A stretch of DNA of 43,270 nt from positions 1 to 43,270 of the forward strand of contig JAGGYA010000011.1 in NCBI GenBank assembly GCA_021162785.1. Reading direction: 5' to 3'. This DNA comes from Candidatus Calescibacteriota bacterium. GTDB lineage: Bacteria; CAIJMQ01; JAADFP01. Made by a program: the position numbers and the translations under genes. Each line of letters starts with the position of its first letter. The first letter of the stretch is position 1. The notes beneath the pieces are model-generated. The model searched no databases. It was not told the DNA's origin and was given only the letters and a program-made list of their open reading frames with translations. This document shows positions 8,656 to 18,600 of the stretch, in pieces.

Positions 8656-9818
8656 GAGTTCTTCACATCATTACCCGGTTGATCATTGGAGGAGCACAGG
8701 AAAACACCGTCTATACGGTTAGGGGGCTAAAAGAGAAAGGGTATGAAGTTTACCTTTATTCAGGCCCTCCCCTGGGACCGGAAGGCTCTATAATCCCCCG
8801 AGCTAAAAAAATGGGGGTCCATCCTATAATTATTTCTTCTTTACGGAGAAATCTCCATCCTGTTCTTGATTATGCCTCCTTTTTGACTCTTTTCTCCCTT
8901 ATTAAATCAGGAGGATATCATATAGTTCACACTCATTCTTCTAAGGCCGGTATTCTGGGAAGATGGGCTGCTTATCTTGCTGGAGTGCCTGTAATCATCC
9001 ATACCATACATGGACTTCCCTTTTTCCCCTATCAGCATCCTTTCCTTAATTTTCTTTTTGTTAACTGTGAAAGAATAACTGCCCCCATAACCGATAGACT
9101 CATATGTGTATGTGATATGATGAAAAAGCAGGCACTTAACGCAGGCGTGGGTAAGGAAAAACAGTATGTTACCATATACAGCGGTATGGAACTCGACTAT
9201 TTTTTAAACCCTCCTTCTTCAGAAAAACTTCGGAAGAAACTGGGAATAAAGGAAGATGAACTGGTGGTGGGGAAGGTAGGGAGACTCTTCCCTTTTAAAG
9301 GCCATGAGTATATTATTCAGATTGCTCCTGAAATTATCAAAAATTTCCCAAATGTTAAATTCCTTTTCGTGGGAGAAGGAATCTTAAGAGAAAAACTTGA
9401 AGAGAGAGTTAAGGAAAAAGGCCTTAAGGATAAATTTATTTTCACAGGTCTTGTTCCCCCTGAGGATATCCCTCTTTACATTTCTCTTATGGATGTTGTG
9501 GTTCATACTTCATTGAGAGAAGGATTGGCCAGGGTTCTGCCTCAGGGTTTGGCTGCAGGTAAGCCTGTGGTAACCTGGAAGGTTGATGGAGCAGAAGAAG
9601 TGGTTAAAAATGGTCAGACAGGATTTTTAATAACCCCAGGAGATCTTGATGGTTTAAAACTAAGCATCCTTAAACTACTTGGAAATGCAGAACTAAGGAA
9701 AAGAATGGGGGAGAAAGGGAAAAAAGTGGTGGACCCCCTTTTCAGGGTGGAGGAAATGGTGGAGAGGATTCATCACCTTTACCAGGAGGTTTTAAAGGAA
9801 AAAGGAGTTAAGGTATGA
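8643..9818 (+). CDS. GT4-family glycosyltransferase
   Basis: RVLHIITRLIIGGAQENT, HTHSSKAGILGR, VGRLFPFKGHEYII, REGLARVLPQGLAAGKPVV. Confidence 0.92.
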   Translation: MARIRVLHIITRLIIGGAQENTVYTVRGLKEKGYEVYLYSGPPLGPEGSIIPRAKKMGVHPIIISSLRRNLHPVLDYASFLTLFSLIKSGGYHIVHTHSSKAGILGRWAAYLAGVPVIIHTIHGLPFFPYQHPFLNFLFVNCERITAPITDRLICVCDMMKKQALNAGVGKEKQYVTIYSGMELDYFLNPPSSEKLRKKLGIKEDELVVGKVGRLFPFKGHEYIIQIAPEIIKNFPNVKFLFVGEGILREKLEERVKEKGLKDKFIFTGLVPPEDIPLYISLMDVVVHTSLREGLARVLPQGLAAGKPVVTWKVDGAEEVVKNGQTGFLITPGDLDGLKLSILKLLGNAELRKRMGEKGKKVVDPLFRVEEMVERIHHLYQEVLKEKGVKV

Positions 9819-10795
9819 GATACCTCATTACGGGAGGAGCAGGTTTTGTGGGTTCTCATCTTGCTGAATATCTTATCCATCGGGGAGATGAAGTGGTGGT
9901 CCTGGATAATCTCCTTACTGGTTCATTGGAAAATATTGAACATCTCCATAAATCCCCTGGATTTAGGTTTGTAGAAGGCTCAGTCATGGATAAGAATCTG
10001 GTGGCGGAAATTATGGAGAAATGCGATGCTGTATTTCATCTGGCTGCAGCGGTAGGGGTGAAGTTCGTGATGGAAAATTTGGTCACTTCTATAGAAATCA
10101 ATGTAAGAGGAACGGAAAATGTATTATCTGTGGCTGCGGAAGGTGGTAAGAAAGTACTTATAACTTCCAGTTCCGAAGTTTTTGGAAAAAGTAATAAAGC
10201 TTCTTTTCATGAGGAAGATGATTTGATCATTGGCCCTCCACATAAGGTTCGCTGGTGCTATGCTACAAGTAAATTGCTGGACGAATTCTTAGCCATGGGT
10301 TACTTTCTGGAGAAGGGTCTTCCTGTGGTGATAGTTAGGCTGTTTAATGTATGTGGTCCCCGTCAGACCGGTAGATATGGGATGGTAATACCCCGTTTTG
10401 TCAAACAGGCTTTGAATGGAGAACCGATAACTGTGTATGGAACGGGAAAGCAGATAAGAAGTTTTTTACATGTGAAAGATGCGGTGGTGGGAATGGTCGG
10501 ATTGATGGAGGAGAAAAGGGCTGAGGGGATGGTTTTTAATATTGGTAATCCACAAGGAATAACCATTGAGGCTCTGGCCATCAAAGTGAAGGAACTTACA
10601 GGGAGTTCATCACCTATTGTGTATATTCCCTATGAAGAAGTTTATGGCCCCCATTTTGAGGATCTTATTTACCGAGTTCCAGATGTAAACCGGGCAAAGG
10701 CAGTGATAGGTTTCCAGCCAAAATATTCTCTGGAAGATATTTTAAAGGATACCATTTCTTATATTAAAGAATCAGGGAACCCATGCTCTACTTAG
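9815..10795 (+). CDS. NAD-dependent epimerase/dehydratase (extended SDR)
   Basis: MRYLITGGAGFVGSHLAEYL Rossmann motif, YATSK catalytic segment, NVCGPRQ. Confidence 0.92.
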   Translation: MRYLITGGAGFVGSHLAEYLIHRGDEVVVLDNLLTGSLENIEHLHKSPGFRFVEGSVMDKNLVAEIMEKCDAVFHLAAAVGVKFVMENLVTSIEINVRGTENVLSVAAEGGKKVLITSSSEVFGKSNKASFHEEDDLIIGPPHKVRWCYATSKLLDEFLAMGYFLEKGLPVVIVRLFNVCGPRQTGRYGMVIPRFVKQALNGEPITVYGTGKQIRSFLHVKDAVVGMVGLMEEKRAEGMVFNIGNPQGITIEALAIKVKELTGSSSPIVYIPYEEVYGPHFEDLIYRVPDVNRAKAVIGFQPKYSLEDILKDTISYIKESGNPCST

Positions 10796-11898
10796 TAATT
10801 GTTATCTTTTTTCTATCTTCTTTTCTTACATCTCTTCTCCTTATTCCTCTTTTTCGTAAGTTAGCTTGGAAGAAAGGGGTTCTGGATATTCCTGAAGAAA
10901 GGAAAATCCATCGCAAACCTATTCCTTTATTGGGAGGAGTGGCTATTTTTATTTCCTTTTATTTGGTATGGGGAATAGGGCTTCTTTTCCTTCCCATTGC
11001 TTCAAGATTTTTCCCTTCATTTTCTTCTTATCTTCCTCCTCTTTCCAAGGAGGTATCTCGTCTTACACCTCTTTTCCTTTCCTCAGCATTGATGTTACTT
11101 GTTGGTTTGAGAGATGATCTTAAACCTCTGAGTCCATTTTCCAAACTGATGGGGCAGATACTTGCTTCCCTCCTTTTGATTTTTACAGGATTCAGGATAA
11201 CCCTCTTTTTACCCCATCCTTTCTTGGGAGGATTTCTAACCATTCTATGGATAGTCTGGGTAACCAACACCTTTAATCTTCTGGACAACATGGATGGTTT
11301 AGCAGGTGGGGTGGCTTTTATTTCCTCCCTCATTTTTCTTTACATTGCCCTGATAACCCAGCAATGGTTTGTGAGTGCACTTCTTGCTTCTTTCATAGGA
11401 GTCTTACTGGGTTTTCTCATTTTCAATTTTCCTCCTGCTTCCATTTTCCTCGGTGATGCTGGCAGTCTCTGGATAGGGTTTACAGTTTCTTGCTTTACCA
11501 TTCTTACCACCTATTACACTCAAGAACTTCCTACTTCCCTTCCTGTAATAATGCCTCTTTTAATTCTCGGAGTCCCCTTCTTTGATACACTTTCCGTTAT
11601 TTACATAAGATGGCGGGAAAAAAGACCCATATTTAAAGCTGACAAATCCCATTTTTCCCATAGATTGGTGGAACTCGGTTTTACAGAAAGGCAGGCTGTT
11701 CTCCTTATCTACCTTTTAACTTTTGGAACGGGAATAAATGCTACTTTACTTACTCAGGTAGGATGGGGTGGAGCTCTGGTAATCCTCCTCAGTACTATGG
11801 TAATATTTAGCATAATAGGTATACTTGAATTTATGGGAAGAAAGGGGAGAAAAAATGATAATAGTTCTAAAACCCGAAGCTACCCAGGAAAACATTGA
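10783..11898 (+). CDS. MraY/WecA-like undecaprenyl-phosphate glycosyl-1-phosphate transferase
   Basis: Multi-TM; GLRDD, NTFNLLDNMDGLAGG, FLGDAGSLWIGF, HFSHRLVELGF. Confidence 0.92.
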   Translation: MLYLVIVIFFLSSFLTSLLLIPLFRKLAWKKGVLDIPEERKIHRKPIPLLGGVAIFISFYLVWGIGLLFLPIASRFFPSFSSYLPPLSKEVSRLTPLFLSSALMLLVGLRDDLKPLSPFSKLMGQILASLLLIFTGFRITLFLPHPFLGGFLTILWIVWVTNTFNLLDNMDGLAGGVAFISSLIFLYIALITQQWFVSALLASFIGVLLGFLIFNFPPASIFLGDAGSLWIGFTVSCFTILTTYYTQELPTSLPVIMPLLILGVPFFDTLSVIYIRWREKRPIFKADKSHFSHRLVELGFTERQAVLLIYLLTFGTGINATLLTQVGWGGALVILLSTMVIFSIIGILEFMGRKGRKNDNSSKTRSYPGKH

Positions 11899-12871
11899 AA
11901 AGATAAAGAAGGATATTGAGAAATTGGGGTTAAAGGTATGGGTTTCTCAGGGGGAATTCAGAACCATCATGGGAGTGATTGGAGATGAAGCTCCACTAAG
12001 GGATATGCCCTTATCTCTCTATCCGGGAGTGGAGAAGGTAATTCCCATACTTAAACCCTATCGTTTAGTGGACCGGGAGTATAAAAAGGAGAATACGGTA
12101 ATTGAACTTCCTTCCGGGGTAAAGATAGGGGGTAAAGAAATTGTGGTTATGGCTGGACCCTGTGCAGTGGAAAGTAAAGAAAATGTTTTGAGAATTGCTA
12201 AAGCAGTTAAAAAGGAAGGGGCAAAGGTATTGAGAGGAGGTGCTTTCAAACCCAGGACTTCTCCCTATTCTTTTCAGGGGTTGGGAGAAGAAGGATTGAA
12301 GATTCTCAAAGAGGTGAGTGAAGAAACAGGGCTTTCCGTAGTTACTGAAGTTATGGACCCCAGAAATGTTGAGCTTGTCTATCAATATGCGGATATCCTT
12401 CAGATTGGAGCACGCAATATGCATAATTACGACCTCTTGAAAGAGGTGGGAAAAATTGATAAACCGGTTCTTCTTAAAAGAGGAATTTCCTCCACGGTTA
12501 AAGAGTGGTTACTGGCAGCGGAGTATATTCTCAAGCAGGGGAATGAAAAAGTGATTTTCTGTGAGCGGGGTATAAGAACCTTTGAAGATTCTACAAGATT
12601 TACTCTTGATGTTAATGCTGTCCCGCTTCTCAAGAAAATATCTCATTTGCCGGTAATTGTTGATCCCAGCCATAGCACAGGTAGAAGGGATCTGGTTATC
12701 CCAGTTGCCCGTGCAGGGATTGCTGCCGGAGCTGATGGATTGCTGGTAGAAGTCCACTTTGATCCCCTTCAGGCTTTATCCGATGCTCAGCAGACAATAG
12801 ATATCCAGGAATTTAAGATTCTAATGGAAGATGTAAGGAGGATAGCTCAAGTAATGGGTCGGGAAGTTTAA
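11855..12871 (+). CDS. aroF: 3-deoxy-7-phosphoheptulonate (DAHP) synthase
   Basis: Start at internal ATG 11855 (SD aaggggag) rather than tracked 11825. N-terminal regulatory ferredoxin-like domain; [41 protein letters not shown]. Confidence 0.94.
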   Translation: MIIVLKPEATQENIEKIKKDIEKLGLKVWVSQGEFRTIMGVIGDEAPLRDMPLSLYPGVEKVIPILKPYRLVDREYKKENTVIELPSGVKIGGKEIVVMAGPCAVESKENVLRIAKAVKKEGAKVLRGGAFKPRTSPYSFQGLGEEGLKILKEVSEETGLSVVTEVMDPRNVELVYQYADILQIGARNMHNYDLLKEVGKIDKPVLLKRGISSTVKEWLLAAEYILKQGNEKVIFCERGIRTFEDSTRFTLDVNAVPLLKKISHLPVIVDPSHSTGRRDLVIPVARAGIAAGADGLLVEVHFDPLQALSDAQQTIDIQEFKILMEDVRRIAQVMGREV

Positions 12872-14398
12872 ATGCTGGCAAAGTTACTTTCCTCAGCACT
12901 GGTGGGAATAGAAGCCTATCCTGTGGAGATAGAAGTGGATGTTTCTTCCGGATTACCTGCTATGCTCATTGTGGGGTTACCAGATACTGCAGTCAAAGAG
13001 GCAAGGGAAAGGGTTAAGGCAGCCATTAAAAACTCAGGTTTCCCTTTCCCTGATAATCGTATAACCGTAAATCTTGCTCCTGCAGATTTGAGGAAAGAAG
13101 GTGCTGGTTACGACCTCCCCATTGCCTTGGGAATTCTGGGTGCTACAAGGGTAGTCCCTCCCTCTTCTTTTGAAGATTATATTTTTGTAGGTGAGGTTTC
13201 TCTCAAAGGGGAGGTTCGGCATACTCGAGGGATACTTCCTGTAGCTTTAATGGCTAAGGAAAAGAGGAAGAAACTCATTGTTCCTTACTCAAATGCTGAA
13301 GAAGCAGGTGTTGTAGAGGGCCTTGAAGTTTATCCAGTGAAGGATTTGAGAGAATGTGTGGAGTTTCTGCGTAAAGAAAGGGATATCTCCCCTTACACCG
13401 TGAATGTGGAGGAATTCTGGAGGCATTCTTCTTCCTATGAGATAGATTTTTCAGAAGTAAGAGGGCAGGAAGGAGCAAAACGGGCTATTGAGGTAGCAGT
13501 AGCCGGAGGCCATAATATTCTTCTCATAGGACCACCAGGATCCGGGAAAACAATGTTGGCTCGCAGGATTCCTACTATAATGCCTGAATTATCACTGGAA
13601 GAGGCACTGGAGGTTTCCCGGATTCATTCTATTGCTGGCCTTCTTCCACCTGATACTCCCCTTATTACCCAGAGACCTTTTCGTTCTCCCCATCACACGG
13701 TGAGTGATGTTGCTCTCATTGGTGGGGGACAAATTCCTCGCCCAGGAGAAATATCACTGGCTCATCACGGTGTTCTCTTCCTCGATGAACTTCCCGAGTT
13801 CAATCGAAATGTGCTGGAATCTCTCCGTCAACCCCTTGAGGAAGGTGTGGTCCATGTATCCCGTGCTAAAGGAAGTTTCACCTTTCCCTCCCGATTCATG
13901 CTGGTGGCAGCAATGAATCCCTGTCCCTGTGGATACTTTACCCATCCTGAAAAAGAGTGCAGATGCACTCCTTTACAGATTCACCGCTATCTTTCACGTA
14001 TCTCTGGTCCTCTTCTGGACAGGATAGATATTCATATTGAAGTTCCCCCTCTTCCTCCTTCCTCTTTGATGGAGGGTAGGGGAGTATCTTCAAAGGAGAT
14101 GCGGGAACGGGTAAAAAGAGCCCGGAGAATTCAAAGGGAAAGATATAAAGGGAGGAAGATTTTTACCAATGCTCAGATGAGCAATCGAGATGTAGAAAAG
14201 TTCTGTCAACTTGGTAAAGAAGAAAGAGAACTTCTGGAAATGGCTATCTCAAATTTAAAACTCAGTGGAAGGGCTTATCATAAAGTTCTGAAAGTAGCCA
14301 GAACCATAGCGGATCTGGAAGGAGAGGAGAAAATAAGAACTCCCCATCTTGCAGAAGCCATACAGTACAGGGCCTTAGATAGAGAAATATGGGTTTGA
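12872..14398 (+). CDS. comM: YifB/ComM-family Mg-chelatase-like AAA+ ATPase
   Basis: GLPAMLIVGLPDTAVKEARERVKAAIKNSG, GPPGSGKTMLARRIPTIMP, RPFRSPHHTVSD, AMNPCPCGY. Confidence 0.95.
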   Translation: MLAKLLSSALVGIEAYPVEIEVDVSSGLPAMLIVGLPDTAVKEARERVKAAIKNSGFPFPDNRITVNLAPADLRKEGAGYDLPIALGILGATRVVPPSSFEDYIFVGEVSLKGEVRHTRGILPVALMAKEKRKKLIVPYSNAEEAGVVEGLEVYPVKDLRECVEFLRKERDISPYTVNVEEFWRHSSSYEIDFSEVRGQEGAKRAIEVAVAGGHNILLIGPPGSGKTMLARRIPTIMPELSLEEALEVSRIHSIAGLLPPDTPLITQRPFRSPHHTVSDVALIGGGQIPRPGEISLAHHGVLFLDELPEFNRNVLESLRQPLEEGVVHVSRAKGSFTFPSRFMLVAAMNPCPCGYFTHPEKECRCTPLQIHRYLSRISGPLLDRIDIHIEVPPLPPSSLMEGRGVSSKEMRERVKRARRIQRERYKGRKIFTNAQMSNRDVEKFCQLGKEERELLEMAISNLKLSGRAYHKVLKVARTIADLEGEEKIRTPHLAEAIQYRALDREIWV

Positions 14399-15285
14399 GG
14401 ATTTTTTATCATCCAGAGTATTATGCAGATATTGGAGAACATGTTTTTCCAATGGAGAAGTATGGGCTTATTGTGGAAAGGCTTAAAAGTGAAGGATTGG
14501 TTAAGGAAGAAGAGATAATCACTCCATATTTCCCCCAGAATGAGGATATCCTTCTGGTGCATACAAGAGAGTATCTGGAAAAGGTGAAAAATATTTCTCT
14601 ATCCTACCGTGAATTGATGATTCTGGAAATTCCATTGACTGAACAGGTAGTTACTGCTTTTTACTGGCATGTGGGAGGGACAATTTCTGCACTTCAAATT
14701 GCCCTGGAAAGAGGTGTGGGAATAAATGTGGGAGGAGGGTTCCATCATGCTTTCCCGGACCATGGGGAAGGATTCTGTCTTTTCAATGATATCGCCATTT
14801 CTCTGAAAAAGGGACTGGAGGGGAAGTGGTTTGAAAAGGCAATTATCGTGGATTGTGATTTACATCAGGGAAATGGAAATGCTTTCATTTTCAGAGATGA
14901 GGAAAGAGTTTTCACCCTCTCCATACATCAGGAGAGGAACTATCCTTTCCCAAAGATGAAAAGTGACCTGGATATAGGCCTGGAAGATGGGACAGGTGAT
15001 GAGGAGTACCTGAGATTGCTTGGGGAGGCGCTTCCTTCAATACTCGATGAGTTTAAACCCCAGGTTCTGTTTTACATAGCTGGTGCTGACCCGTTCAAGG
15101 AGGATGTTCTGGGTGGATTAAGGTTGAGTAAAGGAGGATTGAGGAGAAGAGATGAACTGGTGAAGGAGGAAGCTAATAAAAGAGGGATTGCTTCAGTGGT
15201 TACTCTGGGAGGGGGATATGCTCAAAAACTTGAAGATACTGTAGACATACATTTTCAAACCATTAAAGTTTTTCTTGAAAAATGA
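14389..15285 (+). CDS. Histone-deacetylase-family protein (class IV/HDAC11-like)
   Basis: GGGFHHAFPDHGEGFCLFNDIAI, DCDLHQGNG, FYIAGADPFKEDVLGGLRLSKGGL, TLGGGYA. Confidence 0.88.
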   Translation: MGLRIFYHPEYYADIGEHVFPMEKYGLIVERLKSEGLVKEEEIITPYFPQNEDILLVHTREYLEKVKNISLSYRELMILEIPLTEQVVTAFYWHVGGTISALQIALERGVGINVGGGFHHAFPDHGEGFCLFNDIAISLKKGLEGKWFEKAIIVDCDLHQGNGNAFIFRDEERVFTLSIHQERNYPFPKMKSDLDIGLEDGTGDEEYLRLLGEALPSILDEFKPQVLFYIAGADPFKEDVLGGLRLSKGGLRRRDELVKEEANKRGIASVVTLGGGYAQKLEDTVDIHFQTIKVFLEK

Positions 15286-15301
15286 GGAAAGGAATTCCAA
15301 A

Positions 15302-15330
15302 TTGACAAGAGATTAACAGTCTGGTTTAAT
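15302..15330 (+). promoter_or_regulatory. Sigma70-type promoter for hisB
   Basis: TTGACA (15302-15307), 17-nt spacer, TTTAAT (15325-15330); predicted TSS about 6 nt before the hisB ATG. Confidence 0.5.
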
Positions 15331-15342
15331 TTAGCCAGCGAG

Positions 15343-15927
15343 ATGAGGAAAGCTAAGAAAGAAAGGGTTTCTAAGGAGACAAAAGTATTTGTGGAGATAA
15401 ATCTTGATGGTAGAGGGGAAGCGAAGATAAAAACAGGTATTCCCTTCTTTGATCATATGCTGGAACTTTTCTCCCGACATGGGCTTTTTGATTTGAAAAT
15501 AGAAGCCCAAGGTGATATTGAGGTGGATTTTCATCATACTGTAGAGGATGTGGGAATTACCCTTGGAGAAAGTTTTAAAGAAGCTCTTGGTGATAAGAAA
15601 GGTATTACAAGATATGGATGGGCATTTATTCCCATGGATGAATCGCTTTCCCAGGTGGTGGTGGATATTTCTTCCCGTCCCCAGCTTATATTCAAAGGAG
15701 AATTGAGAAAGGAAAAGGTTGGCAGTTTTGACACAGAACTTCTTCCCGTATTTCTGGAAGCTTTTGCTGTCCATGCTGGTCTTACCCTTCATGTGAATAT
15801 TTTTTATGGGGAGAATCTTCATCACATGATTGAATCTGTTTTCAAAGCACTGGGAAGAGCTCTCAGGATGGCAGTGAAAATAGATGAGAGGGAAAGAGGT
15901 ATCCCTTCTACCAAAGGTATCCTCTAA
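15343..15927 (+). CDS. hisB: Imidazoleglycerol-phosphate dehydratase
   Basis: GIPFFDHMLELFSRHG, DFHHTVEDVGITLG, HHMIESVFKALGRALRMAV. Confidence 0.96.
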   Translation: MRKAKKERVSKETKVFVEINLDGRGEAKIKTGIPFFDHMLELFSRHGLFDLKIEAQGDIEVDFHHTVEDVGITLGESFKEALGDKKGITRYGWAFIPMDESLSQVVVDISSRPQLIFKGELRKEKVGSFDTELLPVFLEAFAVHAGLTLHVNIFYGENLHHMIESVFKALGRALRMAVKIDERERGIPSTKGIL

Positions 15928-15934
15928 ATTTTCC

Positions 15935-16657
15935 ATGTTGCTCATTCCTGCTATTGATTTACTGGAAGGGAAGGTGGTAAGGCTTTTTAAGGGAGAATTT
16001 TCCCAGCCCACTTATTACCCCTTCACACCTCTGGAGGTTCTTAAAAGGTGGGAAGAGTGGGGTTTCCGGAGAATACATGTTGTGGATCTGGAGGGAGCAA
16101 AATATGGAAGAGCGCGCCACCGGGATCTTATTCTTCAACTTAAGAAAAATTTCAAGGGTGAGATAGAAGTAGGGGGTGGAATTAGAGAAGAAAAGGATAT
16201 AGAGGAGTATCTTTCAGGGGGAATTGATTATGTAATTCTGGGGACAAAAGCAGTTGAACTTGGTTTTTTAAAGAAGGTTTCAGAAAAGTATCCAGGAAGA
16301 ATAATTGTCTCTCTGGATCTCAAAGGGGGAAAACTTGGAATTAAAGGATGGAAGGGGGAGGTTAGACTGGAGCTGGATAAATGGATTAAAGAGGCTTCTT
16401 TACTTCCCTTAGAATCTTTTATATTCACGGATATTTCCCGGGATGGCACTCTGGAAGGGGTGAATATTGCTTTCTTAGAAAAATTGAAGAAATGGTCAGA
16501 TCTTCCCCTCATTTTGAGTGGAGGAGTTTCTACAGCAAAAGACCTGGAGATAATCCATTCCCTTCTTCCAACTGTGAAGGGAGTTATAGTGGGGAAGGCT
16601 CTTTATGAAGGTAAAATTAAGAGAGAAGAAGTTGAAAAATGGCTAAGCATCTCATAG
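15935..16657 (+). CDS. hisA: 1-(5-phosphoribosyl)-5-[(5-phosphoribosylamino)methylideneamino] imidazole-4-carboxamide isomerase
   Basis: Start taken at ATG 15935 (MLLIPAIDLLEGKVVRL) rather than tracked 15884; HVVDLEGA, VGGGIR, TDISRDGTLEG, LSGGVS. Confidence 0.94.
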   Translation: MLLIPAIDLLEGKVVRLFKGEFSQPTYYPFTPLEVLKRWEEWGFRRIHVVDLEGAKYGRARHRDLILQLKKNFKGEIEVGGGIREEKDIEEYLSGGIDYVILGTKAVELGFLKKVSEKYPGRIIVSLDLKGGKLGIKGWKGEVRLELDKWIKEASLLPLESFIFTDISRDGTLEGVNIAFLEKLKKWSDLPLILSGGVSTAKDLEIIHSLLPTVKGVIVGKALYEGKIKREEVEKWLSIS

Positions 16658-18600
16658 TAGTGGAATCACCTGCCAAAGCCAAAACCATTCGCCGGATACT
16701 TGGGAAAGATTATGATGTGAGACCCTCACTGGGACACATAAAAGATTTACCTGCCAAGGAATTAGGAGTGGATGTTGACAATGGTTTTTCCCCCATTTAC
16801 CAGATTATCCCGGGTAAAGAAAAAGTCCTGCGAACTTTAAAGAATGCTGCCAAGAAGGTGGAGAAAGTTTATCTTGCTTCAGATCCTGATCGAGAAGGAG
16901 AAGCTATCTCCTGGCATATAAAACAGGAACTGGAGAAGGAAAATCCAAATATTCAACGACTGGAATTCCACGAAATTACTCCCCCTGCAGTAAGGGCTTC
17001 CTTAAAGAATCCCCGGGATATTAATATGAACTTAGTTATAGCTCAGCAGGCAAGGAGAGTTCTGGACAGATTGGTGGGATATCTTGTGAGTCCTTTGCTC
17101 TGGGAAAAGGTCAAAGGTGGGCTTTCTGCAGGAAGAGTTCAAACCGTTGCCCTACGCCTCATATGTGAGAGAGAAAAGGAGATAAGGGAGTTTCAACCTC
17201 GGCATTACTGGGAAATCGAAGTTGAACTGGAGGGGAAATCAGGAGTTTTCACCGCCTATCTGGTGGATGAAGAAGGTAAAAAGATGGAGTTTGATTCAAA
17301 GGAGGAAGGAGAAGAAGTTCTCAGGAAATTGAAGGAGGCGATTTTCCAGATAAATAAAATAACTAAGAAGGAGAGACTTTACTATCCCCCTCCTCCCCTT
17401 ATTACCAGTTCGCTACAGCAGACTGCCTTTAATCGATTTAGATTTTCCCCTTCCCGAACAATGAAGGTTGCTCAGAGACTATACGAGGGAGTGGATGTGG
17501 CAGAGGGAAGGGTGGGGCTTATAACCTATATGAGAACAGATTCTCTTCGTGTATCCCCTCTGGCCCGTAAAGAAGCAAGGGAATGGATTTGCCAGAACTG
17601 GGGAGAGGAGTATCTTCCTCCCCGGGCTCCCACCTATAAATCTAAGAAGGGTGCACAGGAAGCGCATGAGGCTATCCGTCCCACCCGTGCAGGGAGGACT
17701 CCTGAAGAGATAAAGGAGTATCTTTCTCCAGAGGAGTACAAACTTTATACTCTCATATGGGAGAGATTTATTGCATCTCAAATGTCTCCTGCACGGTGGG
17801 AGGAGGAAATAGTGGAGATCTCTGCGAATGGATTTAATCTTATGGCAAGAGGGGAACGGAAATTATTTGAAGGGTTCCAGAAAGTTTTGAAAGGGAAGGA
17901 AGAAAAATGTTTACCTGAACTGGAGGAAGGGGAGATTTTAGAAGTGAGAAATACGAAGCTGGTGGAGAAAACTACAAAGCCTCCTCCAAGATTCACGGAG
18001 GGTTCACTGATTAAAGAACTGGAAGATAAGGGAATAGGAAGACCATCCACTTATGCCACTATTCTTCAAATATTGAAAAACCGTGAATATGTGAGGGTTG
18101 TAAAAGGTAGATTAATACCAACTTCTCTTGGTGAGGAAGTGGCAAAGATATTAATTCAGCATTTTCCAGGGCTTTTTGAAGTGGACTTCACTGCCAAAAT
18201 GGAAGAGGATCTGGATGAGATTGAGGAAGGGAAGAAGAATTACTTATCCATTTTGGAAAATTTCTACAGAGACTTCTCCCAGCTTTTAAAGAAAGCAGAG
18301 GAAGGTATTGAGGATATAAGGGAGAGAATAGATTCTGAGTATTCCATTCCCTGTCCTCTTTGTGGAGCTCCCATGGTGATGAAGAAGAGCAGGTATGGAG
18401 TTTTTCTTGCCTGTTCAAGATACCCGGAGTGTAAAGGAACCCGACCTTTCATGAAAAAAATAGGGGTGAAATGTCCTGTCTGTGGTGAAGAAGTGGTGGA
18501 GAGGAGGGGGAAAAAGGGGAGAAGATACTTTACCTGCCTTAATTATCCCACCTGTAAATTTATAAGTTTCAGATATCCTCATGCTAAAAGAAATAAATGA
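16639..18600 (+). CDS. topA: DNA topoisomerase I
   Basis: MAKHLIVVESPAKAKTIRRILG, SDPDREGEAISWHI, GLITYMRTDS, two C-terminal Cys4 zinc ribbons. Confidence 0.97.
   Translation: MAKHLIVVESPAKAKTIRRILGKDYDVRPSLGHIKDLPAKELGVDVDNGFSPIYQIIPGKEKVLRTLKNAAKKVEKVYLASDPDREGEAISWHIKQELEKENPNIQRLEFHEITPPAVRASLKNPRDINMNLVIAQQARRVLDRLVGYLVSPLLWEKVKGGLSAGRVQTVALRLICEREKEIREFQPRHYWEIEVELEGKSGVFTAYLVDEEGKKMEFDSKEEGEEVLRKLKEAIFQINKITKKERLYYPPPPLITSSLQQTAFNRFRFSPSRTMKVAQRLYEGVDVAEGRVGLITYMRTDSLRVSPLARKEAREWICQNWGEEYLPPRAPTYKSKKGAQEAHEAIRPTRAGRTPEEIKEYLSPEEYKLYTLIWERFIASQMSPARWEEEIVEISANGFNLMARGERKLFEGFQKVLKGKEEKCLPELEEGEILEVRNTKLVEKTTKPPPRFTEGSLIKELEDKGIGRPSTYATILQILKNREYVRVVKGRLIPTSLGEEVAKILIQHFPGLFEVDFTAKMEEDLDEIEEGKKNYLSILENFYRDFSQLLKKAEEGIEDIRERIDSEYSIPCPLCGAPMVMKKSRYGVFLACSRYPECKGTRPFMKKIGVKCPVCGEEVVERRGKKGRRYFTCLNYPTCKFISFRYPHAKRNK

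Noticed and set aside
15331-16011. 226-aa minus-strand ORF antisense to hisB/hisA
   Set aside because: Antisense to two strongly conserved enzymes, with no recognisable motifs; shadow ORF.
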